DNA of 50,503 nt, from assembly GCA_016928415.1 (NCBI GenBank), contig JAFGKU010000113.1, positions 1 to 50,503 of the forward strand, read 5' to 3'. Position numbers and translations under genes: made by a program. Shown here in pieces: positions 7,404 through 15,954 of the stretch. This stretch comes from Spirochaetales bacterium (GTDB lineage Bacteria > Spirochaetota > Spirochaetia > SZUA-6 > JAFGRV01). The first letter of the stretch is position 1, and each line of letters begins with the position of its first letter. The notes beneath the pieces were generated by a model. The model searched no databases. It had not been told where the DNA came from and saw nothing but the letters and a program-made list of their open reading frames with translations.

Positions 7404-9194
7404 CTATTGTTTGCTGATTGCCTTGAATTTACACACTTCGTAGCACGCTCCGCACTTTATGCACTTGCTTTGGTCGATTACGTGGACATTCATTTTTACC
7501 CCTGATACGGCCCTGGTGGGGCAAACTTTAACGCATGCTGTACACCCCACGCATTTCCCGTTAATTTCATAAGTAAGCATCCGTGTGCAGACCGCTGCCC
7601 TGCATTTTCTGTCAATGACGTGTTCTTCGTATTCGGACCTGAATTTGGCTATGGTGCTTAAAACGGGATTGGGAGCCGATTGCCCGAGACCGCAGAGCGA
7701 TGCTTTCTGGATCATGCGCCCAAGCCGCTCAAGCTTTTCAATGTCTCCGTCCATACCGTTGCCTTCCGTTATACGGGTAAGAATTTCCAGCATCCTCTTG
7801 GTTCCTTCACGGCAGGGGGTGCATTTCCCGCATGATTCATTCTGGGCAAATTCGAGAAAATACCGGGCAATATTGACCATGCACGCCCCTTCATCCAGTA
7901 CGATCATGCCGCCGGAACCCATCATGGAACCGGCAGCGGCAAGAGACTCGTAATCAATCCGGGTATCAAGGTCGGATTCCACCAGGCACCCGCCTGACGG
8001 TCCGCCGGTCTGCACGGCCTTGAATTTGCGTCCTTCCGGGATTCCCCCTCCTACGTCAAAGATGATTTCGCGTAATGTCGTTCCCATCGGTACTTCGATC
8101 AAGCCCGTGTTTTTTATGGATCCGGCCAGTGCAAAAACCTTGGTTCCCTTGCTTTTTTCGGTGCCGATGGAAGAAAACCACTCGGCTCCATCCAGGATGA
8201 TGACGGGTATGTTGGCCCAGGTTTCCACGTTGTTTATGAGAGTCGGCTTGCCGAACAGTCCTTTTACGGAAGGGTAGGGCGGTCTGGGTCTCGGCATACC
8301 CCTGAATCCTTCAATGGATTGAATAAGGGCGGTTTCCTCTCCGCAGACAAAGGCACCCGCGCCCAGCCTGATTTCAATATCAAAGCAGAATTGCGTATCA
8401 AGGATGTTGTCCCCCAGCAGGCCTTCTTTGCGTGCCGAGGCTATCGCCCTCTCAAGCCGTTTGATGGCAAGCGGGTATTCAGCCCTGATATACACGATGC
8501 CGTTTTTGGCGCCAACGGCATATCCGCCGATTATCATCCCTTCAATGATTGTATGGGGATCACCCTCTACCGCGCTCCTGTCCATGAATGCACCCGGATC
8601 CCCTTCATCCGCATTACAGATAACGTATTTTACCGGTTCCTTTTCCCTGGCCGTCAGTTCCCACTTAATGCCTGTCGGGAAACCGGCGCCCCCGCGCCCC
8701 CGAAGGCCGGAGAGCTTGACCTGCTCGATAACCTGGGCGGGCGTGTAATCGGTCAATACCCTGGCAAGAGCCTCGTACCCCCGTACCGACAGGTAATCAT
8801 CAATATCATCGGGATCAATGATCCCGCAGTTACGCAGGGCGATGCGCATTTGCTTCCCGAAGAAATCCATGTCGCCGAAAATGCTGTAAAACCTGTTGAA
8901 AAGATGGTCTTCGTGGATGACGTGTTCCGTGACCTCTTTTTTATGTACGATATGGTTTTCAATGATTTTCCCGATGTTTCCGGCATCCACCTTTCCGTAT
9001 ATCGTATACCCCGGGTTGATAATCATTACGGGTCCTTTACTGCACATTCCGAGGCATCCGGAAAGTGAAATTTTCGTTTTTTGATCAAGCCCGTGTTTCA
9101 GGAGAACTTGTCGCGCAATTTCCGTCAATTCCCCGGGAACGCCCTTTTGGCAGGAAGTTCCTGAGCAGATGATGATGCTGTATTCTTTATACAC
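7404..9194 (-). CDS. NuoF/HydB-like flavin subunit of hydrogenase complex 1
   Basis: 596 residues. An N-terminal thioredoxin-like [2Fe-2S] domain (CSGTSC, SGCLGMC) is followed by the NuoF core with the NADH/FMN loop GRGGAGFP and CNADEGDPGAF, an SLBB region, and the [4Fe-4S] motif ESCGKCTPCREGT. A C-terminal pair of ferredoxin-like clusters (CVGCTACVKVC, CIKCGACYEVC) follows. This is the normal layout of HydB/HndC in electron-bifurcating hydrogenases, where the FMN couples NADH and reduced ferredoxin to H2. The gap to HydA1 is short, so translation is probably coupled. Confidence 0.94.
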   Translation of the reverse strand: MYKEYSIIICSGTSCQKGVPGELTEIARQVLLKHGLDQKTKISLSGCLGMCSKGPVMIINPGYTIYGKVDAGNIGKIIENHIVHKKEVTEHVIHEDHLFNRFYSIFGDMDFFGKQMRIALRNCGIIDPDDIDDYLSVRGYEALARVLTDYTPAQVIEQVKLSGLRGRGGAGFPTGIKWELTAREKEPVKYVICNADEGDPGAFMDRSAVEGDPHTIIEGMIIGGYAVGAKNGIVYIRAEYPLAIKRLERAIASARKEGLLGDNILDTQFCFDIEIRLGAGAFVCGEETALIQSIEGFRGMPRPRPPYPSVKGLFGKPTLINNVETWANIPVIILDGAEWFSSIGTEKSKGTKVFALAGSIKNTGLIEVPMGTTLREIIFDVGGGIPEGRKFKAVQTGGPSGGCLVESDLDTRIDYESLAAAGSMMGSGGMIVLDEGACMVNIARYFLEFAQNESCGKCTPCREGTKRMLEILTRITEGNGMDGDIEKLERLGRMIQKASLCGLGQSAPNPVLSTIAKFRSEYEEHVIDRKCRAAVCTRMLTYEINGKCVGCTACVKVCPTRAVSGVKMNVHVIDQSKCIKCGACYEVCKFKAISKQ

Positions 9195-9210
9195 GCGGTT
9201 TTCCTCCTTA

Positions 9211-9567
9211 TCAGCCCTCTATGACCCATTCTTCGATCACTTCACCCTTTTTAAGGTGCCGTTCCACGATCTCATGCGCCATTTCCTTTGTTATACGGCC
9301 GTATTTGACGGGAATTTTCCCTTCCTCGATCACCTCGATGGTGGGTTCCAGGTTGCACCGGCCTGCGCAGCCCTTGCTGCTCAGGTAAACGTTTGTCAGA
9401 CCCCGCTGTATGGCGTTTCTGAAAACTTCCATCACCTCGTCCGAACCGGCCGCAATCTCGCACGTTGCGTTACCGACGTATACACGTTTTGTGGCCAGGT
9501 ATCCCTTGCCCAGTATCCTGTTTATCGCTTCATTCCTTTTTTTCATTAATAACTGCATTGCCGTCAT
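9211..9567 (-). CDS. Thioredoxin-like [2Fe-2S] protein (HndB-like)
   Basis: 118 residues from ATG 9567, preceded by GGGAGG; upstream in-frame starts lie inside the kinase gene. The start overlaps the kinase gene by 38 bases. Three Cys lie in family-typical positions (NATCEIAAG, then GCAGRC), as in HndB-type ferredoxin-like subunits of NADP- or NAD-linked hydrogenases. It probably binds one [2Fe-2S] cluster as an accessory electron carrier of complex 1. It sits directly before the NuoF-like gene. The divergent operon 2 has no counterpart as a separate gene; there the domain is only part of the NuoF fusion. Confidence 0.82.
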   Translation of the reverse strand: MTAMQLLMKKRNEAINRILGKGYLATKRVYVGNATCEIAAGSDEVMEVFRNAIQRGLTNVYLSSKGCAGRCNLEPTIEVIEEGKIPVKYGRITKEMAHEIVERHLKKGEVIEEWVIEG

Positions 9568-11383
9568 CGTTTTTCCTCCCTGGTATAGTGAAGAGAAAGG
9601 AATTCCCCTGCTCTCCCGGTTCCGCCCATATTTTGCCGCCATGGTTTTCCACTATTTCCTTGACAATAAAAAGCCCCAATCCCGTACCCTTGATCCTTTT
9701 TTCCTCCGGCCTGTTTAGCCGCGAGAACCGCTTGAACAGCTTCTTTAGTTCCGGGTCCGTGAACGGTAACCCGTCATTATAAATGCCCACCTTGATTTCT
9801 TCGCCGTTCGCATTTGCCGTAAGTATTATTTTTCCCTTTTCGGAACCGTATTTGATAGCGTTGTTGATGAGGTTGTTCACCACGACCGTAATCAGGTCAC
9901 GGTCTCCTGACGCCTTGATATCCCGTTCCAGTCTGTTTTCCACAACCATTTCTTTGTTTGCAATGGAATTCTGAAAGGCTTCAAGGGACATGTCAAAAAC
10001 GTCTTCTAACAGGAATTCAGACCTGCGAATTGACAACTCTCCTTTTTCTATCCGGCTCAGGTTCAGAAAATTTTTGATCGTGGCGGCCAGGTAGTCCAGG
10101 TTTCTTGTTATGGAATCAAGGGCTTTTTTTTGTTTGAAATTGATCATGCCGAGAAAGCCGTCCCGGACCGTATACGCATTGAGGATCGTGGAAGATAGAA
10201 TTCCCTTGAGTTCGTGCGACACGAACCCAATCAGGTCGATATACCTTTTATTCAGCATTTTCAGGCTTGACTCCCGGATTTCCAGTTCCCTTGCCATAGT
10301 ATTGAACCCGGACGTGAGAAGACTGAATTCCTTTACGTGCACCTTTTCATCCACTGTACTTGAATAATGCCCATTGGATACCTTCTTCATGGCTTTCATA
10401 AGTTCATCCACCGGCCTGGATACCATGAAGGCCAGGAAATACGACAGCCCTGCCCCGAGCAGGAGCGCGCCCGTGAGTATGATCAGAAAAAGCACCAATG
10501 TGTTGCTGAAAATGTCATTGAACGGTTTTTCAAGAAGGCCGACATAAAGGATACCGATGATTTTTCCATTGATATTTTTTATGGGTTCGTAACCGGACAG
10601 GTACCAGTCCGTTACAACAAAGGCGCGGTCCAGCCATGATTTACCTTCCATAAGCACCGCGTCATACACGCTGGAGGAAACCCTCGTGCCGATAGCCCTT
10701 TTCCCTTCCGCGGTGAGCACATTGGTGGCAATCCTGACATCGTCCTGGAATATGGTAACCGTGCCGATCGGTTTCCCGTCGTACATGCTGTCCGCAAAAA
10801 CAAGGCTGTGTATCCTGTCTACCAGTTCGAAATTTCTGTTTAAAATCCTGCCTCCGTAGACCACCCCTGTCACATTCCCGTTCTTGTCTTTTACCGGGAT
10901 GGCGTATTCAAGTACCAGGACGGAGTCAAGCGACGTTTTGTTGGATGGTTTGGCCTTTGGCGTGTTGATTATACTGATATGGGTTTTTTCCCTGAAATTT
11001 TCCCCGATAGAATCCATTTCTTCCCCGGACATCACCCGGGTGCCGCCCTCCGGTTCGCCGTCCAATGCCTTTATGGCGATTTCGCTTTGTATTTTATTTT
11101 TGTCATTTTTTTCAACAATGAGATAATCGAGTTTCATCTCGTCGCGGAGTGTGACAAGCCTGTTTTCTTCCTTGATGAAAGTAACAACCATTTTTATTTT
11201 ATCCAGTTTGGCCAGGTATTCGATCCTGGCTGCCGTCAGGTATTTTTCAACCTGTTTTTGCGATCTGTCCAGGATGTCGTTCCTGATCAGGTAGAATCCG
11301 AGAAATCCGATGGCCAGGCCGAGGATGAGAATGATCAGAATGAATGAAAATAAAATACGTGTCCGTAAATTGTTGAGAATCAT
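9530..11383 (-). CDS. Membrane sensor histidine kinase of hydrogenase operon 1
   Basis: 617 residues: TM helix 10-32, an extracytoplasmic Cache-like sensor (about 33-292) containing IFQDDVRIAT and RVSSSVYDAVL, TM helix 294-320, HAMP (about 320-372), a HisKA domain with phospho-acceptor His390 in GFVSHELKG, and an HATPase domain with N-box NNLINNAIKYG (503-513) and GTGLGLF (567-572). Cache domains bind small ligands such as carboxylates; the signal here is unknown. It overlaps rex by 4 bases (ATGA) and the ferredoxin-like gene by 38, so it is firmly within the operon. Likely partners are the two stand-alone receivers ending the two hydrogenase operons. Confidence 0.92.
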   Translation of the reverse strand: MILNNLRTRILFSFILIILILGLAIGFLGFYLIRNDILDRSQKQVEKYLTAARIEYLAKLDKIKMVVTFIKEENRLVTLRDEMKLDYLIVEKNDKNKIQSEIAIKALDGEPEGGTRVMSGEEMDSIGENFREKTHISIINTPKAKPSNKTSLDSVLVLEYAIPVKDKNGNVTGVVYGGRILNRNFELVDRIHSLVFADSMYDGKPIGTVTIFQDDVRIATNVLTAEGKRAIGTRVSSSVYDAVLMEGKSWLDRAFVVTDWYLSGYEPIKNINGKIIGILYVGLLEKPFNDIFSNTLVLFLIILTGALLLGAGLSYFLAFMVSRPVDELMKAMKKVSNGHYSSTVDEKVHVKEFSLLTSGFNTMARELEIRESSLKMLNKRYIDLIGFVSHELKGILSSTILNAYTVRDGFLGMINFKQKKALDSITRNLDYLAATIKNFLNLSRIEKGELSIRRSEFLLEDVFDMSLEAFQNSIANKEMVVENRLERDIKASGDRDLITVVVNNLINNAIKYGSEKGKIILTANANGEEIKVGIYNDGLPFTDPELKKLFKRFSRLNRPEEKRIKGTGLGLFIVKEIVENHGGKIWAEPGEQGNSFLFTIPGRKNDDGNAVINEKKE

Positions 11384-12012
11384 GACTCTTTCCCGTTATC
11401 GTCATCCATTGCATTGGCATAATAAATGACTTTTTCGATTTCCTGTATAAGATCCACGTTGTTGATGACAACTTCGCCCTGGCTTTTAAGTTTGATAGGC
11501 GCGAAATTCAGAATCCCCTTGATGCCGTACGATATAAGGAGATCGGCGACCCGCTGGGCCGCGATATCGGGTACGGCGATGATGGCTATTTTAACGGATT
11601 CCGCATGAATGAAATCCTTGAGCTTCTCCATGGTATATATCGGAATTTTTTCCACTTTTGCCATTCTGGACGGGTCTATATCAAATCCCGCTATTATCTT
11701 TATTTTTTCCCTGACAAAACCCCTGTAATTCATAAGGGCGATGCCTATATTTCCGCAGCCGACTATAATGACATTTTCAATCCTGTCTTTTCCTAAAATG
11801 GTATTTATACTTGTCAGCAGATCTTCAACATTGTACCCCCCCCGCTTTTTGCCTGAAATACCGAAGAGTGAAAAATCCTTTCTGACCTGTGCGCTTTGAA
11901 TTCCAAGGGCATCCGCAAGATTATCCGAAAACACCTTGAGAAAACCCAGGGTTTTTAGCTTTTGTAAAGAACTCTTGTATTTGGATAATCTCTCAATACT
12001 GTTTTCGTTCAT
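11380..12012 (-). CDS. rex: Redox-sensing transcriptional repressor Rex
   Basis: 210 residues: a winged-helix DNA-binding part (1-80) with RLSKYKSSLQKLK and SAQVRKDFSLFGISGKKRGGYN, then a Rossmann fold with VIIVGCGNIGIALMNY, FDIDPS and AIIAVPDIAAQ. Rex binds NADH or NAD+ and releases DNA when NADH is high, a well-established role in anaerobes. SD AGAGGGG precedes the ATG. First gene of hydrogenase operon 1, with a Rex-type palindrome in its own promoter region and another before operon 2, so both autoregulation and control of the divergent operon are likely. Confidence 0.95.
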   Translation of the reverse strand: MNENSIERLSKYKSSLQKLKTLGFLKVFSDNLADALGIQSAQVRKDFSLFGISGKKRGGYNVEDLLTSINTILGKDRIENVIIVGCGNIGIALMNYRGFVREKIKIIAGFDIDPSRMAKVEKIPIYTMEKLKDFIHAESVKIAIIAVPDIAAQRVADLLISYGIKGILNFAPIKLKSQGEVVINNVDLIQEIEKVIYYANAMDDDNGKES

Positions 12013-12024
12013 ACTGCCCCTCTT

Positions 12025-12042
12025 ATGTGATAGGTTTCACTT
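12025..12042. promoter_or_regulatory. Rex-box candidate in front of rex/hydrogenase operon 1
   Basis: GTGA (12027-12030), six bases, TCAC (12037-12040): the same core and spacing as the consensus-like box at 12231-12248, but with imperfect flanks. It lies between the -10 box (12051-12056) and the rex start codon, where a bound repressor would block early elongation or open-complex formation. Confidence 0.65.
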
Positions 12043-12050
12043 TTTAATTT

Positions 12051-12079
12051 AATATAATCTCAGATTTATATTTTGTCAA
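12051..12079 (-). promoter_or_regulatory. Promoter of rex/hydrogenase operon 1
   Basis: On the minus strand a perfect TTGACA, 17 bases and TATATT. The start point would fall a few bases before the Rex-box candidate at 12025-12042, giving a leader of about 30 bases with a good ribosome site. Confidence 0.75.
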
Positions 12080-12190
12080 TAATTATGTGATTTAAAATTA
12101 CATTTTATTACAGAAAATAGAACTTTATGAGTATTTATATAGTATAAAATATGATAAAAAAAGATTTAATGTGATTTATATTATTTTAAC

Positions 12191-12217
12191 TTGACTTAAT
12201 TTAAAATGTGATATAGA
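12191..12217 (+). promoter_or_regulatory. Possible promoter of hydrogenase operon 2
   Basis: TTGACT (12191-12196) is followed by TATAGA (12212-12217). The spacing of 15 is short, and the A+T-rich stretch offers alternatives (ATAGAT at 16). The position fits repression from the Rex box 14 bases downstream. Confidence 0.4.
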
Positions 12218-12230
12218 TTATATGTAGATT

Positions 12231-12248
12231 TTGTGATTTCATTCACAA
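12231..12248. promoter_or_regulatory. Rex-binding site of hydrogenase operon 2
   Basis: TTGTGATTTCATTCACAA: outer arms TTGTGA and TCACAA are perfect inverted repeats, and it matches the known Rex consensus TTGTGAA-N4-TTCACAA at 13 of 14 defined positions. It ends two bases before the AGGAG ribosome site of the first gene, and rex itself is divergently encoded next door. Confidence 0.88.
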
Positions 12249-12261
12249 AAAGGAGATGGCA

Positions 12262-12792
12262 ATGATTGATGAAGATTTAAAAGCAGCGGACTGTTCGTGT
12301 AAAACGGATTCTATTATTGATGAGATGGCGGCAATTTTTAATGAAAATACTATAACGGAAGGTTCCCTGATTCCAATACTGCAAAAGGCGCAAACCCGGT
12401 TGGGTTATCTGCCTGTTCAAGCCCTGCGCTATATCGCTGCACGGCTGAATAAATCCCTAAGTGAAGTTGCCGGGGTTGTCGGCTTCTATTCTTTCTTTTC
12501 CACGGTGCCGAGGGGCAAATATGTGATACGTGTCTGCCTCGGGACGGCGTGTTATGTACGGGGAGGAAAAGAGGTACTGTCTGCATTGGAAAAACACCTT
12601 GGAATCACGGTCGGACAAACGACGGACGACAGGGTGTTTTCCCTGGAGGTAGGCCGCTGCTTCGGGGCCTGCGGGCTTGCCCCTGTCATCATGATCAATG
12701 AAGAGGTTTACCAGAGGGTAAAACCGGTAAAAGTCGGTGAGATCCTTGCTCCCTATAAAATGCGGGAAGCCGAAATGGAGGCGGTGAAATAG
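12262..12792 (+). CDS. NuoE/HydC-like [2Fe-2S] subunit of hydrogenase complex 2
   Basis: 176 residues. The start is set at ATG 12262, six bases after AAAGGAG; the in-frame ATG at 12256 touches the AGGAG and cannot use it. Thioredoxin-like domain with CLGTAC and CFGAC cluster ligands and the helical N-half LIPILQKAQTRLGYL. It probably carries one [2Fe-2S] cluster between the flavin subunit and HydA2. It is a paralogue of the 5108-5620 subunit. The stop TAG is directly followed by the ATG of the fusion gene, so translation is coupled. First gene behind the Rex box at 12231. Confidence 0.94.
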   Translation: MIDEDLKAADCSCKTDSIIDEMAAIFNENTITEGSLIPILQKAQTRLGYLPVQALRYIAARLNKSLSEVAGVVGFYSFFSTVPRGKYVIRVCLGTACYVRGGKEVLSALEKHLGITVGQTTDDRVFSLEVGRCFGACGLAPVIMINEEVYQRVKPVKVGEILAPYKMREAEMEAVK

Positions 12793-15700
12793 ATGACAAC
12801 CAACGTAAAGTTAATTATCAGGACACCGTCCGGTCTGATTGAATTAAAGGAAAGACTTCGTGTCAACCGGCAGAAAGTTGAACAAAAAGCGGTTTGCCGT
12901 ATCAGTATCTGTACAGGAGGCGGCTGCCTGGCCTCGGGCGCCAGGGCCGTATTGGATTCTCTTATCAGGGAAATAAGCGACCGGCGGCTTGAACAGCAGG
13001 TGATTGTTACGCCAACGGGATGCCTGGGACCATGCGCCGCCGGCCCCGTCCTGCTGATCAAGCCGGATAACGTGTTTTATGAAGGTGTAGCGCCGGAAGA
13101 CGCCGGTGAAATCATCGATAAACACCTTGTACCGGGAGGCCGTGTTGAACGACTTCTGCATAAGGATGATCGAACGGGAAAATTCGCGCCGGGACCGGAA
13201 GATATTGAATTTTTCAAGCGCCAACAAAAAATTGTCCTGAGAAACTGCGGAACCGTCAATCCGCTTTCCATTAATGATTACATAGAGCGCGAGGGGTACC
13301 AGGCCCTTTCTGCGGTTCTTTCAGATTATTCCCCCGACAGGGTTATCGAGGAAATGAAAGCCTCCGGCCTCCGGGGGCGGGGAGGGGCCGGCTTTCCGAC
13401 ATGGATGAAGTGGAATTTTGCCCGTAAGGCTGAAGGAAAAATCAAATATGTCCTCTGCAATGCGGACGAAGGCGATCCCGGGGCTTTTATGGACAGGAGT
13501 GTTCTCGAAGGCGATCCCCACAGCCTGATCGAAGGAATGGCCATTGCCGCCTATGCCGTCGGTTCCTCCCGGGGCTATGTATATGTGAGGGCGGAATATC
13601 CCCTTGCCGTGGAGCGGCTTTCAAATGCCATAAACCAGGCACGGGAATACGGGCTGCTCGGTACGGATATCCTCGGAACGGATTTTAACTTTGACCTGGA
13701 AATCAGGATGGGGTCGGGGGCGTTTGTGTGCGGTGAAGAAACGGCCCTGATGACTTCGATCGAGGGGAACCGTGGTGAACCGAGGCCGCGTCCTCCTTTT
13801 CCCGCGCAAAAAGGGCTTTGGTCGAAGCCGACGGTTTTGAACAACGTGGAGACTTACGCCAACGTCCCGGCTATCCTTCTCAAGGGCGCTTCATGGTACG
13901 CGGGCTTCGGAACGGAAAAAAGCAGGGGCACCAAGGTGTTCGCATTGGCCGGAGCTGTAAATAACACCGGTTTGGTGGAAGTTCCGGTGGGAACGACCCT
14001 TGGAGAACTCATATACGACATTGGAGGGGGCATCAAGAACAACAAGGCCTTCAAGGCCGCCCAGATAGGGGGGCCGTCTGGCGGGTGCATACCGAAGCAG
14101 TACCTGAATGTGCCCCTGGATTATGAATCCCTGTCCGGGCTGGGAGCCATCATGGGTTCGGGCGGTTTGATCGTCATGGACGAAGACACCTGTATGGTGG
14201 ATGTGGCCCGTTTTTTCCTGGATTTCGTGCAGGATGAATCGTGCGGGAAATGCGTTCCCTGCCGCGTGGGGACAAAAAGAATGCTGGAAATACTCACCCG
14301 CATCTGCGAGGGTAAGGGAGAGATGGCGGATATCGACAGGCTCGTGGAACTTGGCAACATGATCCGCGATACGGCACTCTGCGGCCTCGGCCAGACCGCT
14401 CCCAATCCAGTCCTCTCCACGATACGCCATTTCAGGCACGAATATGAAGACCATATCCTGCACCGGCATTGCGAAGCGGCCGTTTGCGGCAGCCTGGTGC
14501 GGGCCGCCTGCCAGAGCGGGTGCCCGGCACATGTGGATGTACCCGGTTTTGTGTCCCTTGCCGGTGAAAAGAGGTATGAGGAGGCTCTTGCCCTGCACCG
14601 TGAAAGGAACCCGTTTGCCGCCGTCTGTGCCAGGGTGTGTTTTCATCCCTGTGAGAAAAGGTGCCGGAGGACGGGACTGGATGAGCCGGTTTCCGTCAAG
14701 GGTATCAAGCGGTTTCTCGTTGACAGGGAAACCGGCATTCCCCTTCCGTCAGTTAGGGATAATGCGGTCAATGCCGGGCGCAAGGTGGCAATTGTCGGGG
14801 CCGGCCCGGCCGGTCTTTCCTGCGGTTATTTTCTGGCCCGCCTCGGTTATAAGCCGGACATATATGAGGCGGAATCCCGTGCAGGAGGCATGCTCGTTCA
14901 GACCATACCGGCCTATCGTCTTCCCAGGGAAATCCTGGCCAGCGAAGTGCGCATGGTGGAAAGTCTGGGCGTCAACATTATAACAGGCAAGGCGTTGAAC
15001 AGGGATTTTACGCTTTCGGCATTGAAAGAAGCGGGATACGAGGCGGTTTTTCTCGGCACGGGAGCGCAGAAGACATTGAAACTCGGCATACCTGGAGAGG
15101 ATGCCGGAGGAGTTATCGATGCCCTTCGGTTTTTAAAGCAGTTCAACCTTCAGGGGAATGCTCCTGTCGGTAGAAAAGTGATTGTGGTCGGCGGCGGCAA
15201 TGCTGCTGTTGATGCGGCGAGGACGGCACTGCGGCTCGGTGCCGAAGAGGTTACCGTTATATACAGGCGTACACGGGAGGAAATGCCAGCCTTTGCCGGG
15301 GAAATTGAACAGGCCATACTTGAGGGAGTGGTAATTCAATACCTTACCGCACCTAGTGAGGTTGTTTCAGCAGGCGGAAAAGTAGTTGCCGTAAAATGCC
15401 GCCGGATGAAACTCGGAGAGTTTGACTATTCCGGAAGGAGAAAACCCGTTGAGGACCTTTCAGAAGAGATCGAACTGGAATGTGACTTCATCATCGGGGC
15501 CATCAGCCAGAAAGTGGATATAAGCGAATTTACTGACGGCCTGTCCATAGGTATGACCGGCTGGAAAACCGTTCAAGCCGACTACGCTACCGGAGCCACG
15601 AATGTTTCCTGGCTTTTTGCCGGCGGAGACGTTACCAGCGGCCCTTCCAGTGTTGTGGAGGCGATTGCCGCGGGTGAAAGGGCGGCTTACGGAATAAATT

Positions 15701-15951
15701 TTTTCCTGACGGGGAAAAAAGAAGCGTTTTGGAGAAAACAAATTGAATCAACGACGAACTTCGATCCGGATGCGGATCCGGTAATGTATGCGCGGGAACG
15801 GTTACCGTTGCTTCCCGTCGAAAAACGGCAAAACAATTTCAGCGAGGTTGAACTGAGCTGGACGGAAGATACCGCCTTGAACCAGGCACAGCGGTGCCTC
15901 AGGTGTGATTACGGAAAAACCGTCAATTCAGACGGGAATGAGGGAGAATAA
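12793..15951 (+). CDS. NuoF-GltD/NfnB fusion, flavin subunit of hydrogenase complex 2
   Basis: 1052 residues, two enzymes in one chain. Residues 1-115: thioredoxin-like [2Fe-2S] (CTGGGC, TGCLGPC). 140-550: NuoF core with GRGGAGFP (195-202), CNADEGDPGAF (222-232) and [4Fe-4S] ESCGKCVPC (482-490). The two C-terminal ferredoxin clusters of the operon 1 homologue are missing. In their place 560-1045 is a GltD/NfnB-type module: Cys-rich N-end (CQSGCP, CARVCFHPCEKRC), FAD motif VGAGPAG (668-674), NAD(P) motif VGGGNAAVD (799-807) followed by YRRTREEMP (824-832), whose Arg pair favours NADPH, and a C-terminal RCLRC (1034-1038). It could link NADH, NADPH, ferredoxin and H2. Function is inferred from the modules. 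Confidence 0.94.
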   Translation: MTTNVKLIIRTPSGLIELKERLRVNRQKVEQKAVCRISICTGGGCLASGARAVLDSLIREISDRRLEQQVIVTPTGCLGPCAAGPVLLIKPDNVFYEGVAPEDAGEIIDKHLVPGGRVERLLHKDDRTGKFAPGPEDIEFFKRQQKIVLRNCGTVNPLSINDYIEREGYQALSAVLSDYSPDRVIEEMKASGLRGRGGAGFPTWMKWNFARKAEGKIKYVLCNADEGDPGAFMDRSVLEGDPHSLIEGMAIAAYAVGSSRGYVYVRAEYPLAVERLSNAINQAREYGLLGTDILGTDFNFDLEIRMGSGAFVCGEETALMTSIEGNRGEPRPRPPFPAQKGLWSKPTVLNNVETYANVPAILLKGASWYAGFGTEKSRGTKVFALAGAVNNTGLVEVPVGTTLGELIYDIGGGIKNNKAFKAAQIGGPSGGCIPKQYLNVPLDYESLSGLGAIMGSGGLIVMDEDTCMVDVARFFLDFVQDESCGKCVPCRVGTKRMLEILTRICEGKGEMADIDRLVELGNMIRDTALCGLGQTAPNPVLSTIRHFRHEYEDHILHRHCEAAVCGSLVRAACQSGCPAHVDVPGFVSLAGEKRYEEALALHRERNPFAAVCARVCFHPCEKRCRRTGLDEPVSVKGIKRFLVDRETGIPLPSVRDNAVNAGRKVAIVGAGPAGLSCGYFLARLGYKPDIYEAESRAGGMLVQTIPAYRLPREILASEVRMVESLGVNIITGKALNRDFTLSALKEAGYEAVFLGTGAQKTLKLGIPGEDAGGVIDALRFLKQFNLQGNAPVGRKVIVVGGGNAAVDAARTALRLGAEEVTVIYRRTREEMPAFAGEIEQAILEGVVIQYLTAPSEVVSAGGKVVAVKCRRMKLGEFDYSGRRKPVEDLSEEIELECDFIIGAISQKVDISEFTDGLSIGMTGWKTVQADYATGATNVSWLFAGGDVTSGPSSVVEAIAAGERAAYGINFFLTGKKEAFWRKQIESTTNFDPDADPVMYARERLPLLPVEKRQNNFSEVELSWTEDTALNQAQRCLRCDYGKTVNSDGNEGE

Positions 15952-15954
15952 AAA

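Noticed and set aside
12084..12102. A third Rex box (GTGA..TTAC) upstream of the rex promoter
   Set aside because: The half-sites are TGTGA and TTACA with one base too many between them, and the second arm is imperfect. It may be a decayed site but is not supported alone.
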